A DNA stretch of 64,000 bases from CAZKHG01 sp964552655 (GTDB lineage Bacteria > Bacteroidota > Bacteroidia > Bacteroidales > Tenuifilaceae): the NCBI GenBank assembly GCA_964552655.1, contig CAZKHG010000003.1:1-64000 (forward strand), given 5' to 3'. Below the pieces are notes generated by a model. It ran no database searches. It was not told the origin of the DNA and was given only the letters and a program-made list of their open reading frames with translations. A program made the position numbers and the translations under genes. How positions within the stretch are numbered: the first letter of the stretch is position 1; every line of letters begins with the position of its first letter. Positions 43,891-51,690 of the stretch are shown here, one piece after another.

Positions 43891-45520
43891 ATAGGCCAAG
43901 AACTTCTTTCCCTTGCTTAAATCTTATATCGCGGGGAATATTTGCGCCCTTTATTTTGTCTAAATCGGTTTGAAGCACAGCATCAATTAAGGCCTTTTCT
44001 TCAAAAAGTTTGGTCACTCCAGCGTAATTCCCATCACCCTGAAGGGTTAAAATTTCCTTTACAAGTGAATTCATGGCTAGAGTCATCTTCTCAAAATCAA
44101 CCTTGTAAGTTCCAGTTAATGAATCGCGGGTAAATGCTTCTTTTTCCTTGAGGTAGTTGAAACAAACCATATTGGCATTACCATGCGCCGAGGCCGCTCC
44201 AAATCGAATAGAGCGGAATATGCCAGCAATAAATGTTACATAGTTATCCATTAGGTCCTTGTTCTGGATTTCGCCCATTTCAGCCAGCTGCTTTACCATA
44301 TATAAACCAAGAATATCGGCTTTACCCTCTTCCAACCCGCTATACTTATCTTTTAGGGCTTCATGCACTGTTCCTTTTCCATTAACCAGATTTTTTATTC
44401 CTAGCCCATGTGCTACTTCATGGAACATAACATTCTCGAAAAATGCATCGAATTTAATATGCTTTTGCTGATCGGGGTTTATTAAAAGGTTACCAATGGG
44501 TAGAAGTATTTTATCAAACTTGTACTGCATAGAATTTTTCAGTTGGAGTTTACGACTGCCTTTCTGAACATGAACCTTTGGGTCATTCGGCAGATTAATT
44601 GCTATGGTTTTGCTCCCAGAATTACAATCGCCGGCATAGTAAACTGCTGAGTAAACTCCCAGATCAGAATCTGCCCCAGGTATTTCTTTCTTATAGCTTG
44701 GTTCAACAGGTAAACTTTCCTGTAATTTTGGTAATAGCTTGGCGAATCGGTCAAGCTTATTGCTCCAATCCAAATCTTTAATCAATATATATGCTTCATG
44801 GGATGCTTTATATCCGAACAGTTGATCTTCGTATGTTTCTATTGGACCAACAACAAAATCAATGTTATTCTTCTTCATATCCATCCATGCCATATCGCTG
44901 GCAAAGTAGTTGTCAGTAAGAAGCGCATCTGCTCGTAAAGAAAGATATTTCTTTAACCCAACATCCTCGGCTAGTTCAGAAGCCTGTTTTATTAGCCCTG
45001 CCGCTTTTTCTGTTTGTTCTTTATATGCAATATGGTACGGTATAGATTCAAGTTGCCCCTGGGAATTGCGCTTTATCACTGTATATTGGCTGGTTTTATC
45101 ATCCGATTTGAATAATTCAAACTCCTCTTTGGTCATATCAAACGGGTAAAAGGTTGCTCCTAGTGGTTTTTCTCCAACACTATCCATAAAAGGTTTATTG
45201 CCATTTAACCTTTCCCATGGTCCGTAGTTGATGTTTACAAATTCTAATAGCGCAGAATCTTTAATTTTGTTATAAAGCTCATCTTTATTCCCATAGGCTT
45301 GTACCCAGTAAATGTCATCCATCAGTTTAGCGGCATCAAAGAGCAATGGCAGCATTTGCTTTTCCTTTTCGGATAAATGGTTGATGTCAGCTTTTAACTC
45401 AACCAGCGCAAATTCATCAACTTTTTTTTGCATCTCACTTTTCCCCTCAATTTTATTTGTTTGGCATGACCACAATATGCAGCTCATGATTATTGAGGTT
45501 GTAATTGCTAATTTTTTCAT
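43889..45520 (-). CDS. M49 (dipeptidyl peptidase III)-like lipoprotein
   Basis: A 543-residue zinc-peptidase-like lipoprotein with lipobox ILWSC. The metal site appears as H367-E-V-A-H371 (FHEVAHGLG) plus E397-E398-G-K-A-D, resembling the HExxGH...EECRAE pair of dipeptidyl peptidase III (M49), but with one residue fewer in the first motif. This variant occurs in bacterial proteins annotated as Zn-dependent hydrolases. The likely role is peptide degradation on the periplasmic or outer face. Enzyme activity is inferred. It is a single-gene unit with a very strong terminator. Confidence 0.82.
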   Translation of the reverse strand: MKKLAITTSIIMSCILWSCQTNKIEGKSEMQKKVDEFALVELKADINHLSEKEKQMLPLLFDAAKLMDDIYWVQAYGNKDELYNKIKDSALLEFVNINYGPWERLNGNKPFMDSVGEKPLGATFYPFDMTKEEFELFKSDDKTSQYTVIKRNSQGQLESIPYHIAYKEQTEKAAGLIKQASELAEDVGLKKYLSLRADALLTDNYFASDMAWMDMKKNNIDFVVGPIETYEDQLFGYKASHEAYILIKDLDWSNKLDRFAKLLPKLQESLPVEPSYKKEIPGADSDLGVYSAVYYAGDCNSGSKTIAINLPNDPKVHVQKGSRKLQLKNSMQYKFDKILLPIGNLLINPDQQKHIKFDAFFENVMFHEVAHGLGIKNLVNGKGTVHEALKDKYSGLEEGKADILGLYMVKQLAEMGEIQNKDLMDNYVTFIAGIFRSIRFGAASAHGNANMVCFNYLKEKEAFTRDSLTGTYKVDFEKMTLAMNSLVKEILTLQGDGNYAGVTKLFEEKALIDAVLQTDLDKIKGANIPRDIRFKQGKEVLGL

Positions 45521-45547
45521 AAATTAGGTGATATTTAGTATTGATTA

Positions 45548-46252
45548 TCATTTGTTCTCTTCGAGTACATCGTCGGAGTTAAACTTAAATCCTAATCGTT
45601 TGCCTGTTTGAAGTTTTGAATTTTCGATTTTGGTATTCATCTGTGCCACAGAGGCAATTTTAATTACATCATAAGGCGGAACAAGAAGATCGAATTCAAG
45701 GCAGTACAGAATAGCTGATTCAATGATCTTTTTCAATGCATCCTTTTCAACTATCGCGGTACCAAAGTTATTATACAGGAAACCCATCTGGCGTTTGCCT
45801 TCAACAAAATAGTGATTATCCTTATTAACAAATAGCCGCCCAACCAGATAGCCCAGATCATCAGATCTGTTATACTTGAATGAGTCGGTAAGGAAATTGT
45901 AAATATTTATGATTCCACAGTAGGAGGCGTATGGAGTGTCGTTTACATAAGATAATTTCCAAATACTGTGATCCCGATCAAACTGAAAAATATTCGAATG
46001 CATGCTAAATATCAGTATATCGCCGGCTACACGAATTTCTGCCTCAAACTTTCCCCTGTCGCGATACTCCAGTTTAACCCGTCTGTCAGCTCCTTTAATA
46101 GACATGTTAAGGTCATTCGACATTTCATGTAAAACCTCTTTAATCAGGTTAAAGGTATCAAAGGTGTTATCGTATATTTTTTGCTTTAATGCTGATTTTT
46201 CGGCCAGGGTTTTGAGAATAAGCTGCTTGGTTTCGATTTGTACCTTTTCCAT
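45548..46252 (-). CDS. Conserved cytoplasmic protein of unknown function
   Basis: A 234-residue soluble protein, rich in charged and aromatic residues, with no signal peptide or membrane segment. I do not recognise a family. Blocks such as YVNDTPYASYCGIINIYNFL, DDLGYLVGRLFVNK and KRQMGFLYNNFGTA suggest a mixed alpha/beta fold of a Bacteroidota-restricted kind. The start is set at the ATG at 46252 (MEKVQIETKQ), because a TTG at 46288 lies right at the predicted transcription start. It follows proS on the same strand, separated by a promoter within a 9-bp inverted repeat. Confidence 0.7.
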   Translation of the reverse strand: MEKVQIETKQLILKTLAEKSALKQKIYDNTFDTFNLIKEVLHEMSNDLNMSIKGADRRVKLEYRDRGKFEAEIRVAGDILIFSMHSNIFQFDRDHSIWKLSYVNDTPYASYCGIINIYNFLTDSFKYNRSDDLGYLVGRLFVNKDNHYFVEGKRQMGFLYNNFGTAIVEKDALKKIIESAILYCLEFDLLVPPYDVIKIASVAQMNTKIENSKLQTGKRLGFKFNSDDVLEENK

Positions 46253-46278
46253 TGGTTGAATGTTTTGGGTATAATAAG

Positions 46279-46314
46279 GGCTGTTCAATGTTTCAAAGAT
46301 ACAAATGAACAGCC
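46279..46314 (-). promoter_or_regulatory. -7 element within a perfect 9-bp inverted repeat
   Basis: GGCTGTTCA (46279-46287) and TGAACAGCC (46306-46314) are exact inverse copies, 18 bases apart. Between them on the minus strand lies TATCTTTG (46294-46301), exact to TAnnTTTG. It may be an operator for the downstream gene or a hairpin ending proS transcription; the T-run after it is weak (CTTATTATA). Confidence 0.55.
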
Positions 46315-46323
46315 AAATATCAA

Positions 46324-47799
46324 TTAATAAGCAAGTGCAAAAATTACTTTTTGATTGGACGGGTTACCAGTAACAATGCATTTACCCCTTGAAGGTTCTG
46401 AATCGATTGGGATACAGCGAATTGTAGCCTTGGTTTCTTCTTTAATCAGTTCCTCAGTCTCTTTAGTTCCATCCCAATGCGCCATAATAAAACCACCTTT
46501 GTTTTTTAGTACCTCCTTAAATTCCTCGTAGGTATTAACCTCGGTAGTATTATCCTTTCTATACTGAATTGCCTTGTCGTAAAGGTTTTGCTGAATTTCG
46601 CCCAGTAATTTTTCTATGTGTGCTACAAGCTCATCCTGTTTTACAATTTGTTTCTGGAGAGTATCGCGGCGAGCAACTTCAACTGTTCCGTTTTCCATAT
46701 CCTTGGGTCCAATTGCAATTCTTACCGGGAAACCCTTCATCTCGTATTCGGCAAATTTGAAACCTGGTTTGTAATTATCCCTATTGTCGTAAAGAGTAGT
46801 AATGCCCTTTGTTTCTAGTGATTTTTTGAGGTCATTCACTTTCTCATCAATTTTTACAAGTTCCTCAGGGTTTTTATAAATTGGAACAAATACTACCTGT
46901 GTAGGTGCAAGTTTAGGCGGTAAAACTAACCCGTTGTCATCGGAATGTGTCATAACCAAAGCTCCCATTAAACGTGTTGAAACGCCCCATGAGGTTGCCC
47001 AGACGTATTCCAGCTGGCTCTCTTTGTTCAAGAATTTAACGTCAAATGCCTTGGCAAAATTTTGCCCAAGGAAATGTGAGGTTCCGGCTTGAAGCGCTTT
47101 GCCATCCTGCATTAACGCCTCTATGCAATAGGTTTCAATTGCACCGGCAAACCGCTCAGATTCAGATTTTGTTCCTACAAGTACCGGCATAGCCATCCAT
47201 TGACGGGCAAAATCCGCGTAGGTATTTACCATTCTTTCAGCTTCTTCAATTGCCTCGCCTTTGGTAGCATGGGCAGTATGCCCTTCCTGCCAGAGAAATT
47301 CAGCAGTTCTGAGAAATAGACGGGTACGCATCTCCCATCGAACCACATTTGCCCATTGATTGATTAGAATTGGCAGGTCCCGGTACGATTGAATCCAGGT
47401 TTTATATGTGTTCCATATTATGGTTTCTGAGGTTGGCCTTACAATCAGCTCTTCTTCCAGTTTTGCATCTTCATCTACAACTATCCCCTTTCCATTTGGA
47501 TCATTTTTTAACCGGTAATGAGTTACAATGGCACACTCTTTGGCAAAACCCTCAACATGACTGGCTTCTTTGCTAAAAAAAGATTTTGGAATAAACAAGG
47601 GGAAATAGGCGTTCTGATGGCCTGTTTCCTTAAACATTTTATCGAGCTGGGCTTGCATTTTTTCCCAAATGGCATACCCGTAGGGTTTAATTACCATACA
47701 TCCTCTAACAGCAGAATAGTCAGCCAATCCTGCTTTGATAACGATATCATTATACCACTGAGAATAATTTTCACTTCTGCTTGTAATTTCCTTAGCCAT
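46324..47799 (-). CDS. proS: Prolyl-tRNA synthetase
   Basis: A 491-residue class II synthetase of the short archaeal/eukaryotic-like ProRS type, without the bacterial INS editing domain. Class II motifs are seen in IVRPTSETIIWNTYKTWI, RWEMRTRLFLRTAEFLWQEG and SWGVSTRLMGALVMTHSDD. An anticodon-binding domain and a zinc-like C-terminal domain follow, ending in FALAY. A promoter lies ~54 bases upstream of the ATG. Confidence 0.97.
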   Translation of the reverse strand: MAKEITSRSENYSQWYNDIVIKAGLADYSAVRGCMVIKPYGYAIWEKMQAQLDKMFKETGHQNAYFPLFIPKSFFSKEASHVEGFAKECAIVTHYRLKNDPNGKGIVVDEDAKLEEELIVRPTSETIIWNTYKTWIQSYRDLPILINQWANVVRWEMRTRLFLRTAEFLWQEGHTAHATKGEAIEEAERMVNTYADFARQWMAMPVLVGTKSESERFAGAIETYCIEALMQDGKALQAGTSHFLGQNFAKAFDVKFLNKESQLEYVWATSWGVSTRLMGALVMTHSDDNGLVLPPKLAPTQVVFVPIYKNPEELVKIDEKVNDLKKSLETKGITTLYDNRDNYKPGFKFAEYEMKGFPVRIAIGPKDMENGTVEVARRDTLQKQIVKQDELVAHIEKLLGEIQQNLYDKAIQYRKDNTTEVNTYEEFKEVLKNKGGFIMAHWDGTKETEELIKEETKATIRCIPIDSEPSRGKCIVTGNPSNQKVIFALAY

Positions 47800-47852
47800 C
47801 TTTGTTCTTTGGTATGATATTTGTTTTTATTCAGTTGATTTTATAAACGTAG

Positions 47853-47860
47853 CAAAAGTA
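47853..47860 (-). promoter_or_regulatory. -7 promoter element (TACTTTTG) of proS
   Basis: Minus-strand TACTTTTG, exact to TAnnTTTG, with a TTG 17 bases further upstream, close to the normal -33 spacing. It is about 54 bases before the proS ATG. Confidence 0.6.
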
Positions 47861-47890
47861 ACGAAATTAAATAAATTCAACACAAAAAAG

Positions 47891-47897
47891 GGAGGTG
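47891..47897 (+). promoter_or_regulatory. Strong Shine-Dalgarno sequence (GGAGGTG)
   Basis: GGAGGTG, fully complementary to the CACCUCC of the 16S 3' end, 4 bases before ATG 47902 (six from GGAGG). No other gene start inspected in the window has one this good. Confidence 0.8.
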
Positions 47898-47901
47898 TGT
47901 T

Positions 47902-49251
47902 ATGAAATTCAAAATTGACATTGTTAGTTCTGCTCTAATAGGTCTGCTTTTGACCTCATGCTCAGCGAGCATGCAGATGAGCAACAGTTTATCAACTCCT
48001 GTTGATGATATTTACTATACACCTGGTAAATCTCAGACAGTGGTTGTTGAACAGGATAAACCATCGTTAAATAATGAAAAATCAGCAGATAAATACTCTA
48101 ACCTGGAAAAACGGTATGCTGATGTTTTAGATCCCGATACTCTTAAACAGGATTCCCTTGCTGTTCAGGAGGAGAGTAATAATCCCTACGAACGAATCCT
48201 TTCTGATACCTATGAAGAATCTTATGAGAGAAGACTTAGAGCCCGTGAAATACCAGGATACGATTTTTATACAAACGACTACTGGTATGCTCAGGCATAT
48301 GATCCCTATTTTTATAATGTAGTTGTATTAAATGGCCATGTATGGGTAGAACCCCGTTACATTTCTTCTATGTTCTGGTCCCCAAGAAGTTATTTCTCTT
48401 TTGGATTAAGTTTTGGATGGAATAGCTGGTGGTATGACTCCTGGTATGGTTATCCATTCTACAGTTATTATTCTCCTTACAGCTATTGGTACTCTCCCTG
48501 GTCCACATGGAATGGCAATTACTGGTGGGGCTACTCCAACGGGTATTGGAACAACTATTATAACAATCAGGATAACTGGACTGGTTATTACGGAAGAAGG
48601 CCCGATGGGTCAACAACTGTAACAACTTCAACCCGCAGAACTGGTGATTCCGGCAACCAGCAGGTTGTTGCAACACGACGCAGGGGTGATAGTATGGTTG
48701 GATCAACTACCGGAAATGATGGGAACCTGACCAGGATTCGTCAAACATCAACTCAAACTACCAGAAGAGGAGATGGGACAACCCGTACAGGCCAGGAAGT
48801 AATCAGAAGACCTAACAGGGATAATGATAATACAGTAACTCGGCTTGGGGGAGAACGCCCTTCGAGGGAAAACAATTACTCAACTGAACCTACGCGTAGA
48901 GGAAGTGGCACAACATATCAACGCCCACGAACATCAAGCGGAGGGGATTATAATCGGCCAAACACAAGAAATCAGGGAGGCACTGATTATACCAGGGACA
49001 GGAGCACAACAACAAGACCTTCATCTGGCAATAGAGATAACCGATCCACACAAACCTACAATCGCCCGGGAAGGGTAAGTACTCCGACAAGAAGTGAGGG
49101 TTCTGATTCTAGATCTGGATCGTATCAAAGTTCTGGTAGCAGCTCTTCATCCAGATCGTCTGGTAGCTCATCAAGTTCTTCTGGATCTTCAAGTACCCGT
49201 AGTTCCAATAGCAATAGTAGTTCTTCAAGCGGAACCAGAACTCGAAAATAG
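47902..49251 (+). CDS. Low-complexity lipoprotein, Tyr/Trp-rich centre and Ser/Arg-rich tail
   Basis: A 449-residue lipoprotein with lipobox LLTSC. A short N-terminal region (~20-110) precedes an aromatic block (~115-230) with many Tyr, Trp, Ser and Gly (e.g. YSPYSYWYSPWSTW). A disordered Thr/Arg/Gly/Asn-rich stretch follows, with a tail of Ser runs and scattered Arg. Similar Bacteroidota proteins have been labelled vitellogenin-like without functional meaning. An exposed, sticky or gel-like surface role is possible but speculative. Its expression signals are unusual: a strong Shine-Dalgarno and a complementary sequence in the 3' UTR. It diverges from proS. Confidence 0.8.
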   Translation: MKFKIDIVSSALIGLLLTSCSASMQMSNSLSTPVDDIYYTPGKSQTVVVEQDKPSLNNEKSADKYSNLEKRYADVLDPDTLKQDSLAVQEESNNPYERILSDTYEESYERRLRAREIPGYDFYTNDYWYAQAYDPYFYNVVVLNGHVWVEPRYISSMFWSPRSYFSFGLSFGWNSWWYDSWYGYPFYSYYSPYSYWYSPWSTWNGNYWWGYSNGYWNNYYNNQDNWTGYYGRRPDGSTTVTTSTRRTGDSGNQQVVATRRRGDSMVGSTTGNDGNLTRIRQTSTQTTRRGDGTTRTGQEVIRRPNRDNDNTVTRLGGERPSRENNYSTEPTRRGSGTTYQRPRTSSGGDYNRPNTRNQGGTDYTRDRSTTTRPSSGNRDNRSTQTYNRPGRVSTPTRSEGSDSRSGSYQSSGSSSSSRSSGSSSSSSGSSSTRSSNSNSSSSSGTRTRK

Positions 49252-49258
49252 ATAGCCT

Positions 49259-49270
49259 CACCTCCCTTTT
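49259..49270 (+). promoter_or_regulatory. 3'-UTR complement of the gene's own Shine-Dalgarno (anti-SD mimic)
   Basis: CACCTCCCTTTT, the exact reverse complement of AAAAGGGAGGTG at 47886-47897, 8 bases after the stop codon. The overlapping TCACCTCC (49258-49265) is identical to the anti-SD core of bacterial 16S rRNA. Confidence 0.5.
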
Positions 49271-49291
49271 AATGACATAAACGAAACAAAA

Positions 49292-49314
49292 TAGGGTGTG
49301 GAAAACACACCCTA
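49292..49314 (+). other. Perfect 9-bp hairpin between the lipoprotein and OmpP1 genes
   Basis: TAGGGTGTG and CACACCCTA pair around GAAAA. No T-run follows on the plus strand, so it may be a 3'-end stabilising hairpin for the lipoprotein mRNA, a leader structure for the OmpP1 gene, or a weak terminator. Confidence 0.6.
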
Positions 49315-49347
49315 CATAAAAATACTTACAACAAAAAATTAACAACT

Positions 49348-50883
49348 ATGAAAGCAAAAATAATATTATCAGCAATACTAACCACCTGTATAGTAAATGT
49401 TTATGCACAGGGATCAGCAGATGCGCTACGATTCTCACAGGTTTTTAATGGTGGAACTGCCCGGTTTACTAGTATGGGTGGTGCTTTTGGCGCTTTGGGT
49501 GGTGACTTTGGTTCACTCACCTATAACCCCGCTGGGTTAGGCGTTTACCGAACATCCGAGTTTACTTTTACACCTTCTTTTAAAAGCCGTTCTATTAATT
49601 CAACATATAATGGGAACTCATTGGATGATTCCAGAACCCGCTTTTATTTCGATAATGTTGGGTTTGTAATGTCTTTTAAACCTAATAAAAGTAATGAAAC
49701 AGGACTTGTTAATTTAAACCTGGGTGTTGGATATAACAGAACAAATGATTTTTTCTCATCCTCGTTGGCAAAAGGAAATAATGAGAATAATTCAATTATG
49801 GATTATTTTGCAGGTATTGCAAGTAATGGGGGTTATTATTACGATGATCTTTCTCAGGCAACAAATTATAATCCTTTTACCCAAACAAGTGCTGCCTGGG
49901 AAGCAATAATGGCATGGAATACATACTTAATTGATACGGCTGTTAATGGAGGCGGAATAGAATACACACCCGCACTGCTTCAGGGTGATAAGGTAATTCA
50001 ACAAAATTCAGTATCTACTACCGGCTCTGCAGGTGAATATGTTATTTCATTGGCTACCAATTTTTCAAATAAATTTTATCTTGGTGCAACTTTGGGAGTT
50101 CAAAATGTAGTTTACTCAAATTCAACAGTTTATAGTGAGTTTGCTTACCAATCAAATGGTACTCTGCCTAATGGCGATAGATTCTATTCAATGGATTATA
50201 AGCAAACTTTTGAGACTAGTGGCACTGGTTATAATTTTAAAATCGGTGGTATATATAAACCCGTTGATGGCTTAAGACTGGGTTTGGCATTTCATTCCCC
50301 AACCTATTTTAATCTTACCGACAGATATTCCTACGATATGTTCTCCGATTTTCTCCTTGGAACTTCAGATTCTAAAACCCCAAACAGCAGATACGATTAC
50401 AACCTGGAAACACCAATGAAATTCATTGGAAGTATTGCTTATGTATATAAAGATTTGGGTTTATTGAGTTTAGATTACGAACGTGTTGACTATTCTTCAA
50501 TGAGGTTCAGAGAGGGTGGCGATGGCTACAACTATACAAATGAAAACCAAAATATAAATAATTCATTTACCGGTTCAAATAATATTCGGGTTGGTGGGGA
50601 AATTAAGGCTGGGGATATTTTTCTGAGAGCTGGTTATGCCTTGTATGGTAATCCTTATAAGAGTGGTAGCCTTAATGATAAATCAACTTATTCAACCATT
50701 TCTGGTGGAATTGGTTACCGTTCAGGGAACTTTTTTATAGATGCTGCATATCTAAGAACTATGTCCAAAGAAAAATATATTTATTATGATTTAAGAGATT
50801 TGTCGGGAAATTTGGTTGTTAACCCCGTTTCAACCAAGTTAAGCGAAGGTAAAATGTTGGTTACGTTAGGTTTTAAGTTTTAG
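49348..50883 (+). CDS. OmpP1/FadL-family outer membrane transporter
   Basis: A 511-residue outer-membrane beta-barrel with a signal peptide (ending VNVYAQ). The N-terminal block FTSMGGAFGALGGDFGSLTYNPAGLGVY is the hallmark of the FadL/OmpP1/TodX family, which carries hydrophobic compounds such as long-chain fatty acids or aromatics into the cell. Barrel strands alternate through to the C-terminal phenylalanine (MLVTLGFKF). Substrate is unknown. It lies between the low-complexity lipoprotein and a bidirectional terminator, and could be read from the lipoprotein transcript. Confidence 0.9.
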   Translation: MKAKIILSAILTTCIVNVYAQGSADALRFSQVFNGGTARFTSMGGAFGALGGDFGSLTYNPAGLGVYRTSEFTFTPSFKSRSINSTYNGNSLDDSRTRFYFDNVGFVMSFKPNKSNETGLVNLNLGVGYNRTNDFFSSSLAKGNNENNSIMDYFAGIASNGGYYYDDLSQATNYNPFTQTSAAWEAIMAWNTYLIDTAVNGGGIEYTPALLQGDKVIQQNSVSTTGSAGEYVISLATNFSNKFYLGATLGVQNVVYSNSTVYSEFAYQSNGTLPNGDRFYSMDYKQTFETSGTGYNFKIGGIYKPVDGLRLGLAFHSPTYFNLTDRYSYDMFSDFLLGTSDSKTPNSRYDYNLETPMKFIGSIAYVYKDLGLLSLDYERVDYSSMRFREGGDGYNYTNENQNINNSFTGSNNIRVGGEIKAGDIFLRAGYALYGNPYKSGSLNDKSTYSTISGGIGYRSGNFFIDAAYLRTMSKEKYIYYDLRDLSGNLVVNPVSTKLSEGKMLVTLGFKF

Positions 50884-50902
50884 GGTTTTTTTAGTTCCTT
50901 TT

Positions 50903-50936
50903 AAAAAGCCTGTTTGATTTTCAAGCAGGCTTTTTT
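50903..50936. terminator. Bidirectional terminator between OmpP1 and WbqC genes
   Basis: AAAAAGCCTG (50903-50912) and CAGGCTTTTT (50926-50935) form a 10-bp stem with T or A runs on both sides, so it can end both converging transcripts. Its right arm overlaps the WbqC stop region. Confidence 0.88.
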
Positions 50937-51571
50937 ATTGACTTTTCTAAAACAATCAGCGAATTTAAACCCTCGTTGAATAGTAAATCAACAATACTCA
51001 GGTTTGGAATGAATGGGTATTTATTCCTGAATACCTGGTAGTATTCAAATGGGTAAAAAAATTTATCTTCAATTTGATATTGTGGTTTTGGGTGAATTGC
51101 AAAACGGTAATCAGCTATTTCTGCTGAATAATTCCTTTGAAAATCTTTTGTATATTCAATTTTTATATCCTTCCCCAGAAAATCGGCTATATCAGATATA
51201 AGAGATTCATTCAGCTCATAAAGAAATTTATGCTTAGTAAAATAATACTTTGATAATAAATCGGCTATAAAATCGAAGTACGCTGATGTGTTATATGCAG
51301 ATTCAATGGCTTTCCAATGATTCTTTTGCCAGTTAGTGGAATAATCTATTAGAACATCCTTCGTTTTTGTGCTGTTTCCGTTTACTTTAACTACAGGTAT
51401 CGAAAGTGATAATGGTCCATTACTGCTTAATATGGTGCATCGATTGCGATAGCTTTGTTTTGAATAGGTTTCAAACAGCTCTATAATAACTTTATCAAAA
51501 TATATTAGTTTTGTAAAATATTGAACAGAAGGGAGGTACGATGTAGTTAGGATAATGGCCTTATCTTCCAT
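50921..51571 (-). CDS. WbqC-family protein
   Basis: A 216-residue cytoplasmic protein of the WbqC family, recognisable by AIILTTSYLPSVQYF, RCTILSSNGPLSLSIPVV, NWQKNHWKAIESAYNTSAYFDF and FFYPFEYYQVF. WbqC-like proteins are found in O-antigen and other glycan loci and may be glycosyltransferase-like or amino-sugar modifying, but their reaction is not established. Here it stands alone with a bidirectional terminator at its end. Confidence 0.9.
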   Translation of the reverse strand: MEDKAIILTTSYLPSVQYFTKLIYFDKVIIELFETYSKQSYRNRCTILSSNGPLSLSIPVVKVNGNSTKTKDVLIDYSTNWQKNHWKAIESAYNTSAYFDFIADLLSKYYFTKHKFLYELNESLISDIADFLGKDIKIEYTKDFQRNYSAEIADYRFAIHPKPQYQIEDKFFYPFEYYQVFRNKYPFIPNLSIVDLLFNEGLNSLIVLEKSIKKPA

Positions 51572-51670
51572 CTTTTTCCTGTAAAAATATGCATGATTAT
51601 TAAATGGTGCAACTGGTATTAGCTGCCAAATGAAACTTCCTATTCCATTTACTTTTTATCTAATCATTAC

Positions 51671-51678
51671 TAACTTTG
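51671..51678 (+). promoter_or_regulatory. -7 promoter element (TAACTTTG) of the endonuclease gene
   Basis: Exact TAnnTTTG, ending 12 bases before ATG 51691, which would leave a leader of only ~5-8 bases. The TTG inside it could be mistaken for a start codon. Confidence 0.45.
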
Positions 51679-51690
51679 AATCAAAAAAAC

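Noticed and set aside
48368..49090. Frames antisense or alternative to the low-complexity lipoprotein
   Set aside because: They arise from biased Ser/Tyr/Arg codons; the lipoprotein frame has the SD and lipobox.
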